64,000 bases of DNA from Methylocystis iwaonis (GCF_027925385.1 NZ_AP027142.1:3062501-3126500), one strand, 5' to 3'; shown: positions 1-10,169, counted from the first letter of the stretch. The notes: a model not told the origin generated them from the letters alone. Program-made: numbers and translations.

Positions 1-891
1 CGGCAAGAACTCTAGCTCCACGCGCGCCGCGCCGGCCGCCTCCTCGACCACGGCGGCGATGCGCGCGCGCAGCGTCTCGAGCGTCCAGGCGTCGTTGAAG
101 CGCACGTTGAATTGCGCCCGGGCCTCCCCGGGAATGACATTGACCGCCGGATTGCCCACGTCGATCGACGAGACTTCGAGATTGGTCGGGTCGAAATGCG
201 CCGTGCCGCGATCGAATTCGTAAGACGAGAGCGCCGAGACAATGCGCGCAATGGCTGGCACGGGATTATCCGCGCGATGCGGATAGGCGACATGGCCTTG
301 TTTGCCGATCACCCGAATCTTGCCGTTGAGCGAGCCGCGTCGGCCGATCTTGATCGTATCGCCGAGCGCAGAAACATTGGTCGGCTCGCCGACGATGGCG
401 TGGTCGAATTTCTCGCCCCGCGCCCGCGCCCAGTCGAGCATTTTCACCGTGCCGTTGATCGACGGGCCTTCCTCGTCGCCGGTAATGAGGAAGGAGATCG
501 TCCCCTTGGGGGCGCCATGGCGGGCGACATAGGAGAGCGCCGCCGCCATGAAGGCGCCGATCGCCCCTTTCATGTCGCTCGCGCCGCGGCCGACGAGCCG
601 GCCGTCGACGATCTCTCCGGCGAAAGGGGCCGAGCTCCAGCGCGCGACGTCGCCGGCGGGGACGACGTCGGTGTGGCCGGCGAAGACGAGATGCGGGGCG
701 CCTGCGCCTATTTTGGCGAAGAGATTATCGACATCCGGCGTGCCGGGCTCGGTGAAAATCAGCCGATGTGTCTCGAAACCAGCGGCTTTCAATTCGCGCT
801 CCACCACATCGAGCGCGCCGGCGTCGGCGGGCGTGACCGACGGGCAGCGGATGAGATCGCGGGAGAGGGAAACGGCGCGAGAGAGGGACAT
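1..891 (-). CDS. dapE: Succinyl-diaminopimelate desuccinylase DapE (3' end outside window)
   Basis: Removes succinate from N-succinyl-LL-diaminopimelate in the succinylase branch of lysine and peptidoglycan precursor synthesis; a cytoplasmic di-zinc M20-family enzyme. The reading frame starts at an ATG at 891 ([13 protein letters not shown]) and runs off the window start after 297 codons, so roughly the last 80 residues are missing. Visible M20 motifs are FAGHTDVVP (metal His about residue 73, Asp 75), GRGASDMKG (bridging Asp) and TGDEEG (catalytic Glu pair). DapD, the enzyme two steps earlier, lies 950 bp upstream on the same strand with two small genes between. Identification is firm. Confidence 0.96.
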   Translation of the reverse strand, partial: MSLSRAVSLSRDLIRCPSVTPADAGALDVVERELKAAGFETHRLIFTEPGTPDVDNLFAKIGAGAPHLVFAGHTDVVPAGDVARWSSAPFAGEIVDGRLVGRGASDMKGAIGAFMAAALSYVARHGAPKGTISFLITGDEEGPSINGTVKMLDWARARGEKFDHAIVGEPTNVSALGDTIKIGRRGSLNGKIRVIGKQGHVAYPHRADNPVPAIARIVSALSSYEFDRGTAHFDPTNLEVSSIDVGNPAVNVIPGEARAQFNVRFNDAWTLETLRARIAAVVEEAAGAARVELEFLP

Positions 892-983
892 ATCAGAAAG
901 CTTTCGGCGGATGTTTCAGGGCCTCGCGCGCGGAGCGGCGGGACTTGGTCGAACGCGGCAAGATAGCATTTCTGCTCGAACGA

Positions 984-1076
984 CGTCCTTCCCGGCTAGC
1001 CGGGAATCCAGAGCCACAAAAGCGCTATTTTTGCTCTGGATTCCCGATCACTCGCTGCGCGAGCGTCGGGAATGAC
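984..1076. repeat. Family B palindromic intergenic repeat, copy 1
   Basis: Two arms, CCGGGAATCCAGAGCC and GCTCTGGATTCCCGATC, flank a short loop, and the outer ends form a GTCATTCCC/GGGAATGAC-type pair. The same element recurs near 12.1, 40.2 and 48.5 kb. It sits just upstream of dapE. Confidence 0.8.
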
Positions 1077-1095
1077 AGCGTCGTTCGGCGCGCCA

Positions 1096-1323
1096 TCAGC
1101 CGCCGGCGAGTGCGAGGCGCGTCTCGGCCCGAAATGTCAGCGTAAGGCCGCCAGCAAAGCCCTCGTTCAGCCCGAGCAGCGCCGGCAATACCGCCCGCAC
1201 GTCGTCGATCATGGCCTGCCAGGTTTCCGCCTCCACCACGAGGCCCGGCGCGTCGTCGCTTGTCGCGATCCAGACGCGCGCCTCGTCGTCCCATTCGGCG
1301 TCGATTTGCACAGGTTTCGGCAT
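1096..1323 (-). CDS. DUF1902 (HicB-like fold) small protein
   Basis: A 75-residue protein from the ATG at 1323 (MPKPVQIDAEWDDEARVW). The pattern of an acidic strand, then VWIATSDDAPGLVVEAET and a helix with EGF, matches the DUF1902 family, which resembles the partly folded RNase-H-like domain of HicB antitoxins. No hicA-type toxin gene is next to it, so a toxin-antitoxin role is not supported here. Upstream in-frame ATG codons exist, but the family begins at this Met. Confidence 0.7.
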   Translation of the reverse strand: MPKPVQIDAEWDDEARVWIATSDDAPGLVVEAETWQAMIDDVRAVLPALLGLNEGFAGGLTLTFRAETRLALAGG

Positions 1324-1355
1324 GGACAAAAAGGTCGGCCTCTCCCTGCCGGTTG

Positions 1356-1844
1356 TCAAGAAAGCTCAGGCGAACGCGCTTCCCTGAACCCCAGCTCATA
1401 CACGGACCAGGCGATCACCCCGACCAGCACGGCGTCCACACCCCAGACCCAATAGATCGGCATCACCTCGGCCACACGTGGCTGCAGCCAGCGGGTCGCG
1501 CCGTCGATCAGCGCGACGAGCGGCGCAAGCCCCGCGAGCGCGACCGGCGCAGGCTGGCCGAGGTCGCGGAAGCGCTTGGCGGAGAGATTCACATAGCAGA
1601 CCGCGACGAGCAGGATCGCAAAGGCGTAGACGAGGACAAAGCTGTAAGCCACGGCCGTCATCGGCACGAAGAAGGGGTCCTTGGCGAGATCATGCTCGGT
1701 ATAGGGCGAGAGCGCCAGCCAGATGAGGAAGAAAGGCGCAATCACCGCCGCCAGCGCGCCCGCGCCCTTGAGCCAGGTCGCGCAGTCGATGCGCCCCTGC
1801 TCGGTGCGGTAGAGGAAGCGGATGCGCTCGGCGTCGATGGCCAT
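1356..1844 (-). CDS. DUF805-like inner-membrane protein
   Basis: A 162-residue protein with about four hydrophobic segments (near residues 28-48, 65-88, 100-115 and 128-150). A conserved stretch, NLSAKRFRDLGQP, is typical of DUF805 proteins (the N-x-KR-x-RD-x-G pattern). Function unknown. Its ATG overlaps the dapD stop as TGATG, so it is probably translationally coupled to dapD. Confidence 0.75.
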   Translation of the reverse strand: MAIDAERIRFLYRTEQGRIDCATWLKGAGALAAVIAPFFLIWLALSPYTEHDLAKDPFFVPMTAVAYSFVLVYAFAILLVAVCYVNLSAKRFRDLGQPAPVALAGLAPLVALIDGATRWLQPRVAEVMPIYWVWGVDAVLVGVIAWSVYELGFREARSPELS

Positions 1845-2701
1845 CAGTCCCTCAACAGCTCATTGATGCCGGTCTTGGAGCGGGTCTGCGCGTCGACGGT
1901 CTTGACGATGACCGCGCAATAAAGCGACGGGCCGGGCTCGCCATTGGGGAGCGGCTTGCCGGGCAGGCTTCCCGAGACGACGACCGAATAAGGCGGCACA
2001 TAACCCGTGTAGACCTTGCCCGTGGCGCGATCGATGATCTTGGTCGAAGCGCCGATGAAGACGCCCATCGACAGAACCGAGCCCTTCCCGACGACGACGC
2101 CCTCCACGACCTCCGAGCGCGCGCCGATGAAGCAATCGTCCTCGATGATCGTCGGATTGGCCTGCAGCGGCTCCAGCACGCCGCCGATGCCGACGCCGCC
2201 CGAAAGATGCACATTCTTGCCGATCTGCGCGCAGGAGCCGACCGTCACCCAGGTGTCGACCATGGTGCCGGCGTCGACATAGGCGCCAAGATTCACGAAA
2301 GACGGCATGAGGATCGCCCCCGGCGCCACATAGGCCGAATGGCGCACGATCGCGCCCGGCACGGAGCGGAAACCGGCCGCGCTATGCTCGCCCGCGCCCC
2401 AGCCGACGAACTTCGAAGGGACTTTGTCCCACCAGGTGGCGCCGCCGGGCCCGCCCGCGATCACCGCCATGTCGTTGAGACGGAAGGAGAGCAGCACGGC
2501 CTTCTTGAGCCATTGATTGACCTGCCAGGACTCCGGCCCCTCCTTGCCCTCGATCTTCTCCGCGACGCGCAGCTTGCCGGCGTCGAGCAGGCGCAGCGCG
2601 CTGTCGACGGCGCGGCGAATATCGCCCTGGGTCTCGGCGTTGATATTGGCGCGATCCTCGAAGGCGGCGGTGATGAGGGTTTCTAATCCGGTGTGCGGCA
2701 T
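1844..2701 (-). CDS. dapD: 2,3,4,5-tetrahydropyridine-2,6-dicarboxylate N-succinyltransferase DapD
   Basis: Transfers succinyl from succinyl-CoA to tetrahydrodipicolinate in the DapD-DapC-DapE lysine/DAP route; a cytoplasmic trimer. The ATG at 2701 ([17 protein letters not shown]) gives 285 residues, the usual length; longer in-frame starts upstream would add an unrelated arginine-rich tail. The C-terminal half shows the left-handed beta-helix hexapeptide repeats ([32 protein letters not shown]). It is followed by the coupled DUF805 gene and, further on, by dapE. Confidence 0.97.
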   Translation of the reverse strand: MPHTGLETLITAAFEDRANINAETQGDIRRAVDSALRLLDAGKLRVAEKIEGKEGPESWQVNQWLKKAVLLSFRLNDMAVIAGGPGGATWWDKVPSKFVGWGAGEHSAAGFRSVPGAIVRHSAYVAPGAILMPSFVNLGAYVDAGTMVDTWVTVGSCAQIGKNVHLSGGVGIGGVLEPLQANPTIIEDDCFIGARSEVVEGVVVGKGSVLSMGVFIGASTKIIDRATGKVYTGYVPPYSVVVSGSLPGKPLPNGEPGPSLYCAVIVKTVDAQTRSKTGINELLRD

Positions 2702-2870
2702 GAAGGTCCCATGGGTGGAGAAAGCTGGGCCGGTTTGTAGGCGCATGGCGGGGGGAGTCAACTCTGAGCGCCAGCCGCACAGCCGCGCCTTGCTCTTGAC
2801 CCGCGGCGGCGGCGGGCCTTGGAAAGAGGCGGCGGCGAAAACGCGATTTTGAATCACAAAAGGCAAGCCG

Positions 2871-3374
2871 ATGATCGACCCATCCTTTGCGCGAACCATG
2901 GCGCGCTACAATCAATGGCAGAACCAAAACCTCTATGCCGCCGCTGACGGCTTATCTGACGAAGAGCGGCGCAAGGACCGGGGCGCGTTCTTCAAATCGA
3001 TCCATGCGACGCTCAATCATTTGCTGTGGGCGGACTATATGTGGCTCAGCCGCATCGCCGGGGGCGAGCCGCCGGAGTGCAGCCTGGACGACTCGAGCGC
3101 GTTTCGCGCCGAATGGGAGGTCATGAAGGCCGACCGCGTGCAAACCGACTTACGGCTGATCGACTGGGCGAATCGCCTCGACGCGTCGGCGCTCGAAGGA
3201 GAGTTCACCTGGTATTCGGGCCTGCTTCAAAGCACGATCGCGAAGCCCAAGCATCTCATCGTGGTCCATATCTTCAATCACCAGACCCACCATCGCGGGC
3301 AGGTTCACGCTATGCTCACCGCCGCGGGGGCGCGGCCGCACGGGACGGATCTGGCGATTATGCAGCTTGCCTAA
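2871..3374 (+). CDS. DinB family metal-dependent protein
   Basis: A 167-residue four-helix DinB/YfiT-like protein. The metal-binding histidine pattern is visible: [13 protein letters not shown] near residue 45-50 and [12 protein letters not shown] near 133-141. Members bind a divalent metal, and some act as thiol-dependent transferases, but the substrate is unknown. The gene is divergent from dapD with about 170 bp between the starts and has no operon partner. Confidence 0.88.
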   Translation: MIDPSFARTMARYNQWQNQNLYAAADGLSDEERRKDRGAFFKSIHATLNHLLWADYMWLSRIAGGEPPECSLDDSSAFRAEWEVMKADRVQTDLRLIDWANRLDASALEGEFTWYSGLLQSTIAKPKHLIVVHIFNHQTHHRGQVHAMLTAAGARPHGTDLAIMQLA

Positions 3375-3390
3375 ATAATCCGGGATCCGC

Positions 3391-3515
3391 TGGATTGGAG
3401 AGAGCCACAAGAGCGCTGGTTTTGCTCAGAGCCGTCATTGCGAGCGAAGCGAAGCAATCCAGGGCAGCGATGCGGCTCTGGATTGCTTCGTCGGCTCCGC
3501 CTCCTCGCAATGACG
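3391..3515. repeat. Family A palindromic repeat, copy 1, with a family B remnant
   Basis: From 3433 the sequence reads CGTCATTGCGAGCGAAGCG, a short loop, then GCTCTGGATTGCTTCG and CCTCGCAATGACGG, a long imperfect palindrome. Bases 3391-3430 keep the inner part of family B (GAGCCACAAGAGCGCTGG). Four more family A copies occur at 12.2, 13.5, 14.5 and 23.0 kb. Confidence 0.85.
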
Positions 3516-3583
3516 GCGGTAATTCCGCTCGCTCGTTTTACGAGCGTCGCGATCAACACCGAACCAATCAAGCGGATCTCGTA

Positions 3584-4681
3584 TTACTGGCAGCTCGTCA
3601 GCGGGTCTTTGCAGAAGGGCACATTCTGCCATCTGAAGAGATTGGCCGAGCGCGGATCGATGGTCAGCTTCAGCCACTCGGCCGGCGCGACCGTCGAGCC
3701 CTGCACGGTGATGCGGGTCAGATTCGGCACGGGAATGGTCTTGTGAATCTGGCCCGTGGCGCTCGACGGATCGGCGAGCGGCTTGTCGACCGTGAAGATA
3801 TGCGAGTCGCCGTTGAGCAGCAGCACCGGCTTGCCGAAGGCGACGCTGAGACGCGCCAGCTCATTCACAAAACCCGTGTAGCCGTCGAGGCCGTCGCCGC
3901 CGGGCGCCGCCGCGAAGCGATCCCACATATCAGCCTGAATGCCGATCACGACGCCCTTCATCCGATAGCGCATGGCGAATTGGAAGGCTGTATTGAGCCA
4001 GCGAATCGCCGCGGCCGTGCGGTCGGCGATTTCCTGCTGATGCGCGGGGCCTTCGAAACCATTCGTCCAGGCGTTCTTGTCGTTGTTCGAACCCGGCATG
4101 TTCAGGGTGACGAACATCACCCGCGCGTCCGACCACAGCACGTTCTCGACATATTGTGCGTCCTTGGGGAAGTTCGTGTCGAATTTCTCAGCCTGGGTGT
4201 AGACGGTCTTGTCGGTGAGCCCGAGCGTGTGGCCGGGACGCGCGAAAAACAGGGTGCGAATCGAGGCGATTTCATTGAGCGGCGCACTCGTGGCCTCCTT
4301 GGTGCGATGGCAGTCGGTCCACTCATTGTCGCCCGGCGTATAGACAACCGGCGATTTGAACTGCTGGAAGAACGAGAAAATCTTCTGATTATAGCCCGGG
4401 TCGGACGTCGGAACCGGCGGCAGGATGCCGGCGCTGGTGCAGGGCATGCTGCCTGAATGAATGTCGCCGAGATGCATGACGAGGCTGACGTCTCCGTCCT
4501 TATTGACCGAGTCGATCAGCAGCTTCGCATTGTCGATCAGCAGCTTGTTGTACGGCCAGTCGCCGAAGACGGCGATCGTCTTGCGGGCAGAATCTTCATG
4601 CTCGTCGCGCTCTTCGGCAAGCGCGGGCGCCTGCGCGGCGCATAGAGCCGCAAGCAAGGCGGCGGAAAAGAATTTTTTCAT
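3584..4681 (-). CDS. Exported metallophosphoesterase-like protein
   Basis: A 365-residue protein from the ATG at 4681 (MKKFFSAALLAALCAAQAPALA), which starts a clear signal peptide with an AxA cleavage site. The mature part carries calcineurin-like phosphoesterase motifs: VFGDWPYN, HLGDIHSG, PGDNEW in place of GNHE, and NGDSHIF. A periplasmic phosphatase or phosphodiesterase is likely; the substrate is unknown. An in-frame ATG six codons upstream is less likely because the lysine-rich n-region follows the second Met. No operon partner. Confidence 0.82.
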   Translation of the reverse strand: MKKFFSAALLAALCAAQAPALAEERDEHEDSARKTIAVFGDWPYNKLLIDNAKLLIDSVNKDGDVSLVMHLGDIHSGSMPCTSAGILPPVPTSDPGYNQKIFSFFQQFKSPVVYTPGDNEWTDCHRTKEATSAPLNEIASIRTLFFARPGHTLGLTDKTVYTQAEKFDTNFPKDAQYVENVLWSDARVMFVTLNMPGSNNDKNAWTNGFEGPAHQQEIADRTAAAIRWLNTAFQFAMRYRMKGVVIGIQADMWDRFAAAPGGDGLDGYTGFVNELARLSVAFGKPVLLLNGDSHIFTVDKPLADPSSATGQIHKTIPVPNLTRITVQGSTVAPAEWLKLTIDPRSANLFRWQNVPFCKDPLTSCQ

Positions 4682-4784
4682 TGCGGGCTCTCCATCCATC
4701 GGCCCGTACGATCGACGCAGCCGGCGGGTGGAGGCCTAAGTAATGGCCAAGACAGAGCAATGTCGCCTGAATGACGGTTAAGTG

Positions 4785-5492
4785 TCAGCGACCGAGCGTT
4801 TCGAGAAAACCCACGAGGTCGTCGGTGACGAAATCGACATGAGGCTCGTCGCCGCGCGCGACCTCCCATGCCTCGCGCTCGACCGCCTCTCCTGCGGCCG
4901 GCAGAACGAGCACCGTCGTCATCCCGCGCCTGTGCGGCACGAGGAGATTGCGCGGAATGTCTTCAAAGAGCACAGAGCGTGCGGGGTCGACCTTCAGCCG
5001 CTCGAAGAAGCGTTCATAGGCGGCCTCCTCCGGCTTGGCGATGAAATCCGCGGCGATAATGTCGAAAATATCTTCGAAGAGATGATCGATCCCGAGCTGT
5101 TTGGCGGTCGCGGTCGCATGATGGCGCGAGCCGTTCGTGAGAATCAGCTTGCGGCCCGGCAAAGCCGCGATCGCTTCGGCCAGCGAATGATTATGCTCGA
5201 GCGACGAGCGGTCGATGTCGTGGACGAATTCGAGATAGGCTTCGGCCTCGACTTCGTGCTCGATCATCAAGCCGCGCAGCGTCGTCCCGTAGCGCAGATA
5301 GTAATGTTTCTGTAGGGCGCGCAGCGAAATGGCGTCGAGGCCGAACAGGCGCATCATGAACAGGGTGATGCGCGCGTCGATCTTGGGCCAGAGGTCGGCC
5401 GTCTGCGGATAGAGGGTGTTGTCGAGATCGAACACCCAAGTGTCGATGTGGGAGAAGCGATCGTTCAGGCCAGCGCCTAGAGGGTTGCTCAT
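4785..5492 (-). CDS. HAD-superfamily pyrimidine 5'-nucleotidase-like hydrolase
   Basis: A 235-residue cytoplasmic HAD hydrolase. Motif I is VFDLDNTLYP (Asp22 and Asp24), motif II LILTNGS, motif III the KPEEAAYERF lysine, and motif IV FEDIPRN. The DNTLYP form and length match the SDT1/PhoQ-adjacent pyrimidine 5'-nucleotidase subfamily. It is followed at some distance on the same strand by the exported phosphoesterase and lies downstream of argB, a common arrangement in Hyphomicrobiales. Confidence 0.87.
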   Translation of the reverse strand: MSNPLGAGLNDRFSHIDTWVFDLDNTLYPQTADLWPKIDARITLFMMRLFGLDAISLRALQKHYYLRYGTTLRGLMIEHEVEAEAYLEFVHDIDRSSLEHNHSLAEAIAALPGRKLILTNGSRHHATATAKQLGIDHLFEDIFDIIAADFIAKPEEAAYERFFERLKVDPARSVLFEDIPRNLLVPHRRGMTTVLVLPAAGEAVEREAWEVARGDEPHVDFVTDDLVGFLETLGR

Positions 5493-5512
5493 CGTCCTTC
5501 AGCCACGACAAC

Positions 5513-5611
5513 CGTCATGGCCGGGCTTGTCCCGGCCATCCACGCGGCAAATGCGTTGGCCCTCGCTCATCGCCGTCCGGCGTGGATGCCCGGCACAAGG
5601 CCGGGCATGAC
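5513..5611. repeat. Family C palindromic repeat, copy 1 (full)
   Basis: CGTCATGGCCGGGCTTGTCC at the left pairs with CACAAGGCCGGGCATGACG at the right, with inner ATCCACGC/GCGTGGAT arms. It lies between argB and the HAD gene. Other copies are near 7.35, 19.2 and 45.4 kb. Confidence 0.85.
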
Positions 5612-5650
5612 GGGAATCCTCTTGCAAAGCGTCCTGCGTTCCACGTTTCC

Positions 5651-6520
5651 TCACCGCGTGATCAGCGTGCCGGCGCCGTGGTCGGTCAGCAATTCAATCA
5701 ACACCGCATGCGGCAGCTTGCCATCGAGAATAACCACGCCCTCGACGCCGCGCTCGATCGCATACATGCAGGTCTCGACCTTCGGGATCATGCCCCCGGT
5801 GATGGTGCCCTCGGCGATGAGGCCCGGAATATCGGCGACCTTCAGCTCTCGGATGAGCTCCTTGTTCTTATCCAGCACGCCGGGAACGTCGGTCAGGAAC
5901 AGCAGGCGCTTGGCGCCGAGCGCGCCGGCGATGGCTCCCGCAAAGGTATCGGCGTTGACGTTGAAGCTCGCGCCGCCCGGCCCCTGCGCGACCGGCGCCA
6001 GCACGGGGATCAGCTCGCGGCCGAGCACCTGGTCGAGAACGGTCGTGTCGACCTTGTCGGGCTCGCCGACATAGCCGAGATCGACGCCGTCCGAGCGTTC
6101 GAGCTTCTTGGCCGTCAGCATGCGGCCGTCCTTGCCGGTCAGGCCGATGGCGCGGCCGCCTTCCGAATTGATGTAGCCGACGATCTGCTTGTTGATGGAG
6201 CCCGCGAGCACCATCTCGACAATGCCCATGGTCTCGCCGTCGGTGATGCGCAGGCCGTCGGCGAATCGCGATTCGACGCCGAGCCGCTTGAGCATGGAGC
6301 CGATTTGCGGCCCGCCGCCATGCACGACGACCGGATTCACGCCGGACTGCTCGAGCAGCACCATGTCGCGCGAGAAATTACGCGCGACCTCGTCGTCGCC
6401 CATGGCGTGGCCGCCGTATTTCACGACGACGATGGCCTCGTCGTAGCGCAGCATATGCGGCAGCGCCTGCATGAGGATGCGGGCCTGTTCGAGCGCGCTT
6501 TCAGTGGTCGAGACGGTCAT
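5651..6520 (-). CDS. argB: Acetylglutamate kinase ArgB
   Basis: Phosphorylates N-acetylglutamate, the second step of arginine synthesis and usually its PII-regulated control point. The ATG at 6520 ([15 protein letters not shown]) gives 289 residues. Amino-acid-kinase motifs are present: [11 protein letters not shown] at the N-terminus, [11 protein letters not shown], and the C-terminal [12 protein letters not shown], typical of arginine-sensitive ArgB. A PII gene (glnB) is also in this window at 54 kb, though PII control is inference only. A longer in-frame start at 6613 would add a low-complexity leader and is not favoured. Confidence 0.97.
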   Translation of the reverse strand: MTVSTTESALEQARILMQALPHMLRYDEAIVVVKYGGHAMGDDEVARNFSRDMVLLEQSGVNPVVVHGGGPQIGSMLKRLGVESRFADGLRITDGETMGIVEMVLAGSINKQIVGYINSEGGRAIGLTGKDGRMLTAKKLERSDGVDLGYVGEPDKVDTTVLDQVLGRELIPVLAPVAQGPGGASFNVNADTFAGAIAGALGAKRLLFLTDVPGVLDKNKELIRELKVADIPGLIAEGTITGGMIPKVETCMYAIERGVEGVVILDGKLPHAVLIELLTDHGAGTLITR

Positions 6521-6660
6521 GGGAGAACTTCCTGGATCATTGGCGCTGGACCCATCCCTCCCCGGCGATCGAGAATGCCGGATGAAGCCCCGTATCTGCT
6601 TCCTCTCCCGCAACGCTGGGGAGGGGTCGCTGCCGAACTAGCCCGTTCGATCCTTCATAT

Positions 6661-7308
6661 TCAAGCCCCCCGCTCAGCCAGAAGCTGAGCCACGGCGCCG
6701 CGCAGCGCCGGAATCCCCTCCCCCGTCTGCGAGGAGGTGAAGATGATCTCCGGATAGGCGGCCGGGCGCTTCGATAGCGCTTCGGCAGTCGCGGCGACGA
6801 CGGCGCCGCGCTCCGAGATTTTCAGCTCGTCGTGCTTGGTGAGAACGACCTGATAGGAGACGGCCGATTGATCGAGGAGATCGAACATCTCCGCGTCCAC
6901 AGGCTTGACTCCGCGCCGCCCGTCGACGAGCACGAAGACCCGCGCGAGCGAGGCGCGGCCTCGCAGATAATTGCGCATCAGCGCGCCCCAGCTCGCGACT
7001 TTTTCCTTGCTGACTGCTGCATAGCCGTAGCCCGGCATGTCGACGAGGCGCAGCCGCTCGGCGCCGGGCTCCCCGCCGAGCGCAAAGAAATTGAGCTGCT
7101 GCGTGCGGCCGGGCGTATGCGAGACGCGGGCAAGCGTCTTGCGATTCGTCAGCGCATTGAGGAGCGAGGATTTACCGACATTGGAGCGGCCGGCGAAGGC
7201 GATCTCGGGGGGGCCAAGCGGAGGCAGGTCGCCCGCCTTGGCGCTGGCGAAGATGAAATCGCAAGGGCCGGCGAAGAGAAGGCGGCCGTCTTCGAGGAAA
7301 TCAGTCAT
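6661..7308 (-). CDS. engB: Ribosome biogenesis GTP-binding protein YihA/YsxC/EngB
   Basis: TRAFAC GTPase needed for 50S subunit assembly. 215 residues, with G1 GRSNVGKSS at 40-48, G2 around TPGRTQQLN, G3 DMPGYGYA, and G4 TKHD. Part of the conserved rpmH-rnpA-yidC-engB-argB order, all on the minus strand here. Confidence 0.96.
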   Translation of the reverse strand: MTDFLEDGRLLFAGPCDFIFASAKAGDLPPLGPPEIAFAGRSNVGKSSLLNALTNRKTLARVSHTPGRTQQLNFFALGGEPGAERLRLVDMPGYGYAAVSKEKVASWGALMRNYLRGRASLARVFVLVDGRRGVKPVDAEMFDLLDQSAVSYQVVLTKHDELKISERGAVVAATAEALSKRPAAYPEIIFTSSQTGEGIPALRGAVAQLLAERGA

Positions 7309-7340
7309 GGCGGTCGCCCAGCGTTCGCTGTCATCTGACT

Positions 7341-7437
7341 GGCGTGGATGGCCGGGACAAGCCCGGCCATGACGGGCTCCCAGTGGACCGCGAGCCTTCA
7401 GGCTCGCTTCGATGCGCGCCTGAAGGCGCGCGGTCCA
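7341..7437. repeat. Family C half copy (7341-7374) joined to family D copy 1 (7384-7437)
   Basis: The first part, GGCGTGGATGGCCGGGACAA followed by GCCCGGCCATGACGG, is one half of the family C element. The second part has arms GGACCGCGAGCCTTCAGG and CCTGAAGGCGCGCGGTCC around a short loop. It lies between yidC and engB. Confidence 0.8.
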
Positions 7438-7449
7438 CCCGGACGCCGC

Positions 7450-9222
7450 TTAAGCCAGCCCGAAGGTCTTGCGCAGATTGTCCCACAGCTCGAACTTCAC
7501 GCCGGCGCGCTTCATGATCACGCCCTGTTGAGTGATCGAGAGCAGATTGTTCCACGACCAATAGATGACCAGGCCCGAGGCGAAGCCGCCCATGGTGAAG
7601 GTGAACATCACCGGCATCCAGGCGAACATGGTCTTCTGGATTTCGTCGGTCGGCTCCGGGTTCATCTTCATCTGCAGCCACATGGTCACGCCCATGACCA
7701 GCGGCCAGACGCCGAGCGCCAAATAGGGCCCGAAGAAGGCGACATGGGTCGGATCGAAGGGCAGCAGGCCGAAGAGATTGAAGATATTGGTCGGGTCCGG
7801 CGCCGAAAGGTCCTTGATCCAGCCGAAGAAGGGCGCGTGACGCATCTCGATCGTCACGACGAGCACCTTATAGAGCGAGAAGAACACCGGGATCTGCAGC
7901 AGCACGGGCAGGCAACCGCTCGCCGGATTGACCTTCTCGCGCTTGTAAAGCTCCATCTGCGCCATGTTGAAGGCTTGCTTGTCGTCGCCGAACTTCTCTT
8001 TCAGCTCTTTGATCTTGGGCTGAATTTCCTTCATCTTGGCGATCGACTGATAGCTCTTGTTGGCGAGCGGCAGGAAGGCGAGCTTGACGATAACCGTCAC
8101 CGCCAGGATCGCGACGCCGAAATTGCCGAAGAGCTTGTAGAGGAAGTCGATCAGGCGGAACATCGGCCGCGTGATGAAATAGAACCAGCCCCAGTCGATC
8201 AGCAGATCGAAGCGCTTCAGGCCCGGATTGGCCTTATAGGCGTCGAGCGTATCGATTTCCTTGGCGCCGGCGAAGACATAGGTCGTCGTCTCGGCGCTGG
8301 CGCCGGGCTCGATCGTCTTGGGCTCGCTGACCGTATCGGCCTGATAGGTCTTGGTGGCGCCGCCCATGGCCATATAGCGAGCCTCGAAGGCGATGTCCTG
8401 GGCAGGGGCGACGACCGCGCCCCAATATTTGTCGGTGAAGCCGACCCAGCCGCCAACGCCCTTGAAGGTCTTGGTGTAATTGGGCTCTTTCTCGATCTTG
8501 TCGTAGGTGAGCTCCTCCGCCTGTTCGCCAATGACGCCGACATAGCCTTCATGCAAAGCGGCGTAGCCGGCGGACGGCGGGCGGCCGACGCGGATCACGC
8601 GCGAGAAGGTGTAGAGCGGCGCCGGCTTGGCGGATTTGTTCTCGACGCTGTCCTTGATCGTGAACAGATATTCGTCGTCGACCGAAATGACGCGCTTGAA
8701 GACGAGGCCCTGGCCATTGTCCCAGGAGAGCGTCACCGGCTTGCCGGAGGTGAGCTTGTCCGAATCCGCCGTCCAGAGCGTCTCGGTCGTCGGCAGCGCC
8801 GGCGCGTTTTCGGTTTCGCCGGTCAGATAGCCGAGCTCGGCGTAATAGGCACCCGGGGCGTTTTCCGGCGAGAGCAGCGTGATGATCGGGCTCGTCGGAT
8901 CGACGGTCTGACGATAATTCTTGAGAGACACGTCGTCGACGCGGCCGCCCTTGAGGGCGATCGAGCCGGAGATCGTGCGCGTGTCGACGGCGATGCGCGG
9001 GCTCTCGGCGAGCGCCTCTTCGCGGGTGCGGGCGATCTTGACCGGCGCGGCGGCGCTCTTGTCGGGCGCGCCGAGCTTCGGAATTTTGGCCATGCGCTGC
9101 TGTTCGACCTGCGCCTGACGCTGCCGCTCCATCTCTGGAAAGGCGTAGAAATAGTCCCACAGGCCGATGAAGATCATCGAGAGCGCCGCGGCCATGAGCA
9201 TGTTTTTGGTGTTTTCCGTCAT
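7450..9222 (-). CDS. yidC: Membrane protein insertase YidC
   Basis: Inserts inner-membrane proteins alone or with SecYEG. 590 residues: an N-terminal membrane anchor ([20 protein letters not shown]), a long periplasmic domain to about residue 350, then the conserved five-helix core with [12 protein letters not shown], the hydrophilic helical hairpin ([19 protein letters not shown]) and [19 protein letters not shown]. Its ATG overlaps the rnpA stop by four bases, so the two are coupled. Confidence 0.98.
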   Translation of the reverse strand: MTENTKNMLMAAALSMIFIGLWDYFYAFPEMERQRQAQVEQQRMAKIPKLGAPDKSAAAPVKIARTREEALAESPRIAVDTRTISGSIALKGGRVDDVSLKNYRQTVDPTSPIITLLSPENAPGAYYAELGYLTGETENAPALPTTETLWTADSDKLTSGKPVTLSWDNGQGLVFKRVISVDDEYLFTIKDSVENKSAKPAPLYTFSRVIRVGRPPSAGYAALHEGYVGVIGEQAEELTYDKIEKEPNYTKTFKGVGGWVGFTDKYWGAVVAPAQDIAFEARYMAMGGATKTYQADTVSEPKTIEPGASAETTTYVFAGAKEIDTLDAYKANPGLKRFDLLIDWGWFYFITRPMFRLIDFLYKLFGNFGVAILAVTVIVKLAFLPLANKSYQSIAKMKEIQPKIKELKEKFGDDKQAFNMAQMELYKREKVNPASGCLPVLLQIPVFFSLYKVLVVTIEMRHAPFFGWIKDLSAPDPTNIFNLFGLLPFDPTHVAFFGPYLALGVWPLVMGVTMWLQMKMNPEPTDEIQKTMFAWMPVMFTFTMGGFASGLVIYWSWNNLLSITQQGVIMKRAGVKFELWDNLRKTFGLA

Positions 9223-9659
9223 GACGCGGCAGGCCTGTCTTTCTGTTTAGGCCGGGCCTTCGCGGCGCTGCGCTCATCGAGCCGCGCGAAGCCTTTGGCC
9301 ATCTCACTGACGATTTCGACGAATGGCGCGTCTAGCGCCCCTCGCCGGGCGACGAACACGTAATCGCGGCCGGGCCGCGCGCCAAGGTCTCCGCTTATCC
9401 GGAGAGCCTCCTTGAGACGGCGGCGGATTCGATTGCGCCCGACGGCTCCCGCCACCTTCTTGGTGACAGTGAAGCCGAAACGCGCCTCCGCTGGCGAGAC
9501 CGTCTCTTCCGGCCCACCCTGCCCCGCCATTTGAAGCGTGAACAAGCGCGCCGAAAAGCGCGCGCCGGTCTTCGACGCACGCACAAAATCCTGGCGCCGG
9601 CGCAGACGCGCCCGCTTTTTCTCGGGCTTTTGCGATTCGACGGGGGCGTCGGTCGTCAT
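9219..9659 (-). CDS. rnpA: Ribonuclease P protein component RnpA
   Basis: Protein subunit of RNase P, which matures tRNA 5' ends. 146 residues with an extended N-terminus. The RNA-binding signature is seen in [20 protein letters not shown] and RRLKEALR, plus the [18 protein letters not shown] start of the fold. It lies 40 bp after rpmH and overlaps yidC (ATGA). Confidence 0.96.
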   Translation of the reverse strand: MTTDAPVESQKPEKKRARLRRRQDFVRASKTGARFSARLFTLQMAGQGGPEETVSPAEARFGFTVTKKVAGAVGRNRIRRRLKEALRISGDLGARPGRDYVFVARRGALDAPFVEIVSEMAKGFARLDERSAAKARPKQKDRPAAS

Positions 9660-9699
9660 TTCAGCCGTCCGCCTGTTCCGTCGATCGCGAAAAGCCCTA

Positions 9700-9834
9700 T
9701 CAGGCCGAGAGGCGCTTGCGGCCGCGGGCGCGGCGGGCAGCGATGACGGCGCGGCCGCCGACGGTGGCCATGCGGGCGCGGAAGCCGTGACGGCGCTTGC
9801 GCACGATTTTGCTGGGTTGATAGGTTCTTTTCAC
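9700..9834 (-). CDS. rpmH: 50S ribosomal protein L34
   Basis: 44 residues beginning [20 protein letters not shown] after the initiator and ending [11 protein letters not shown], the universal L34 sequence. The start codon is GTG at 9834, the only position that gives the standard L34 N-terminus (GTGAAAAGAACC). First gene of the rpmH-rnpA-yidC-engB block. Confidence 0.96.
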   Translation of the reverse strand: MKRTYQPSKIVRKRRHGFRARMATVGGRAVIAARRARGRKRLSA

Positions 9835-10072
9835 CGAATGTCTCCGTCGCGAACCGCGGCCCCTCCGGCCTTGGCCCGCCTTCCAATGCGCCCTGCCCGC
9901 TTTTCCTTCCCGCCGCGCTCGAAAAGCGCATGGGACCGCCGATCGCGGGACGGCAAAACAGATTAGACGCCGCCCCTCTCGGAGCGGCGCCGCGCGTGGC
10001 ATATAGGAGAAAGGCTCAGCGCAAGTCAATGACGCCGCCGTCCGTTTTCGGACAAATCCAGAGGCCTCGCCC

Positions 10073-10127
10073 GGACCGCGAGCCTTCAGGCTCGCCTTTT
10101 TCTGCGCGCCTGAAGGCGCGCGGTCCA
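10073..10127. repeat. Family D palindromic repeat, copy 2
   Basis: GGACCGCGAGCCTTCAGG and CCTGAAGGCGCGCGGTCC surround a TTTTTCTG-containing loop, the same arms as the copy at 7.4 kb. It ends 16 bp before the operator of the TetR gene. Confidence 0.85.
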
Positions 10128-10143
10128 GTATTATTTGACTTTA

Positions 10144-10158
10144 TAGACGACTGGTCTA
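10144..10158. promoter_or_regulatory. Candidate TetR operator 1
   Basis: TAGACGACTGGTCTA, an inverted TAGAC/GTCTA with five central bases, lies 11 bp before the TetR start. An almost identical site precedes the next gene at 10812. The TAGAC...GTCTA shape is known for NemR-like TetR regulators. Confidence 0.7.
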
Positions 10159-10169
10159 ATAATCACCCC

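Noticed and set aside
1096..1323. HicAB toxin-antitoxin system
   Set aside because: Only the DUF1902/HicB-like gene is present; no HicA-type toxin is adjacent.
7348..9363. 671-codon open frame antisense to yidC
   Set aside because: It mirrors yidC codons in a GC-rich genome; composition is Arg/Glu/Asp/Leu-rich without a family, and the opposite strand has a certain gene.
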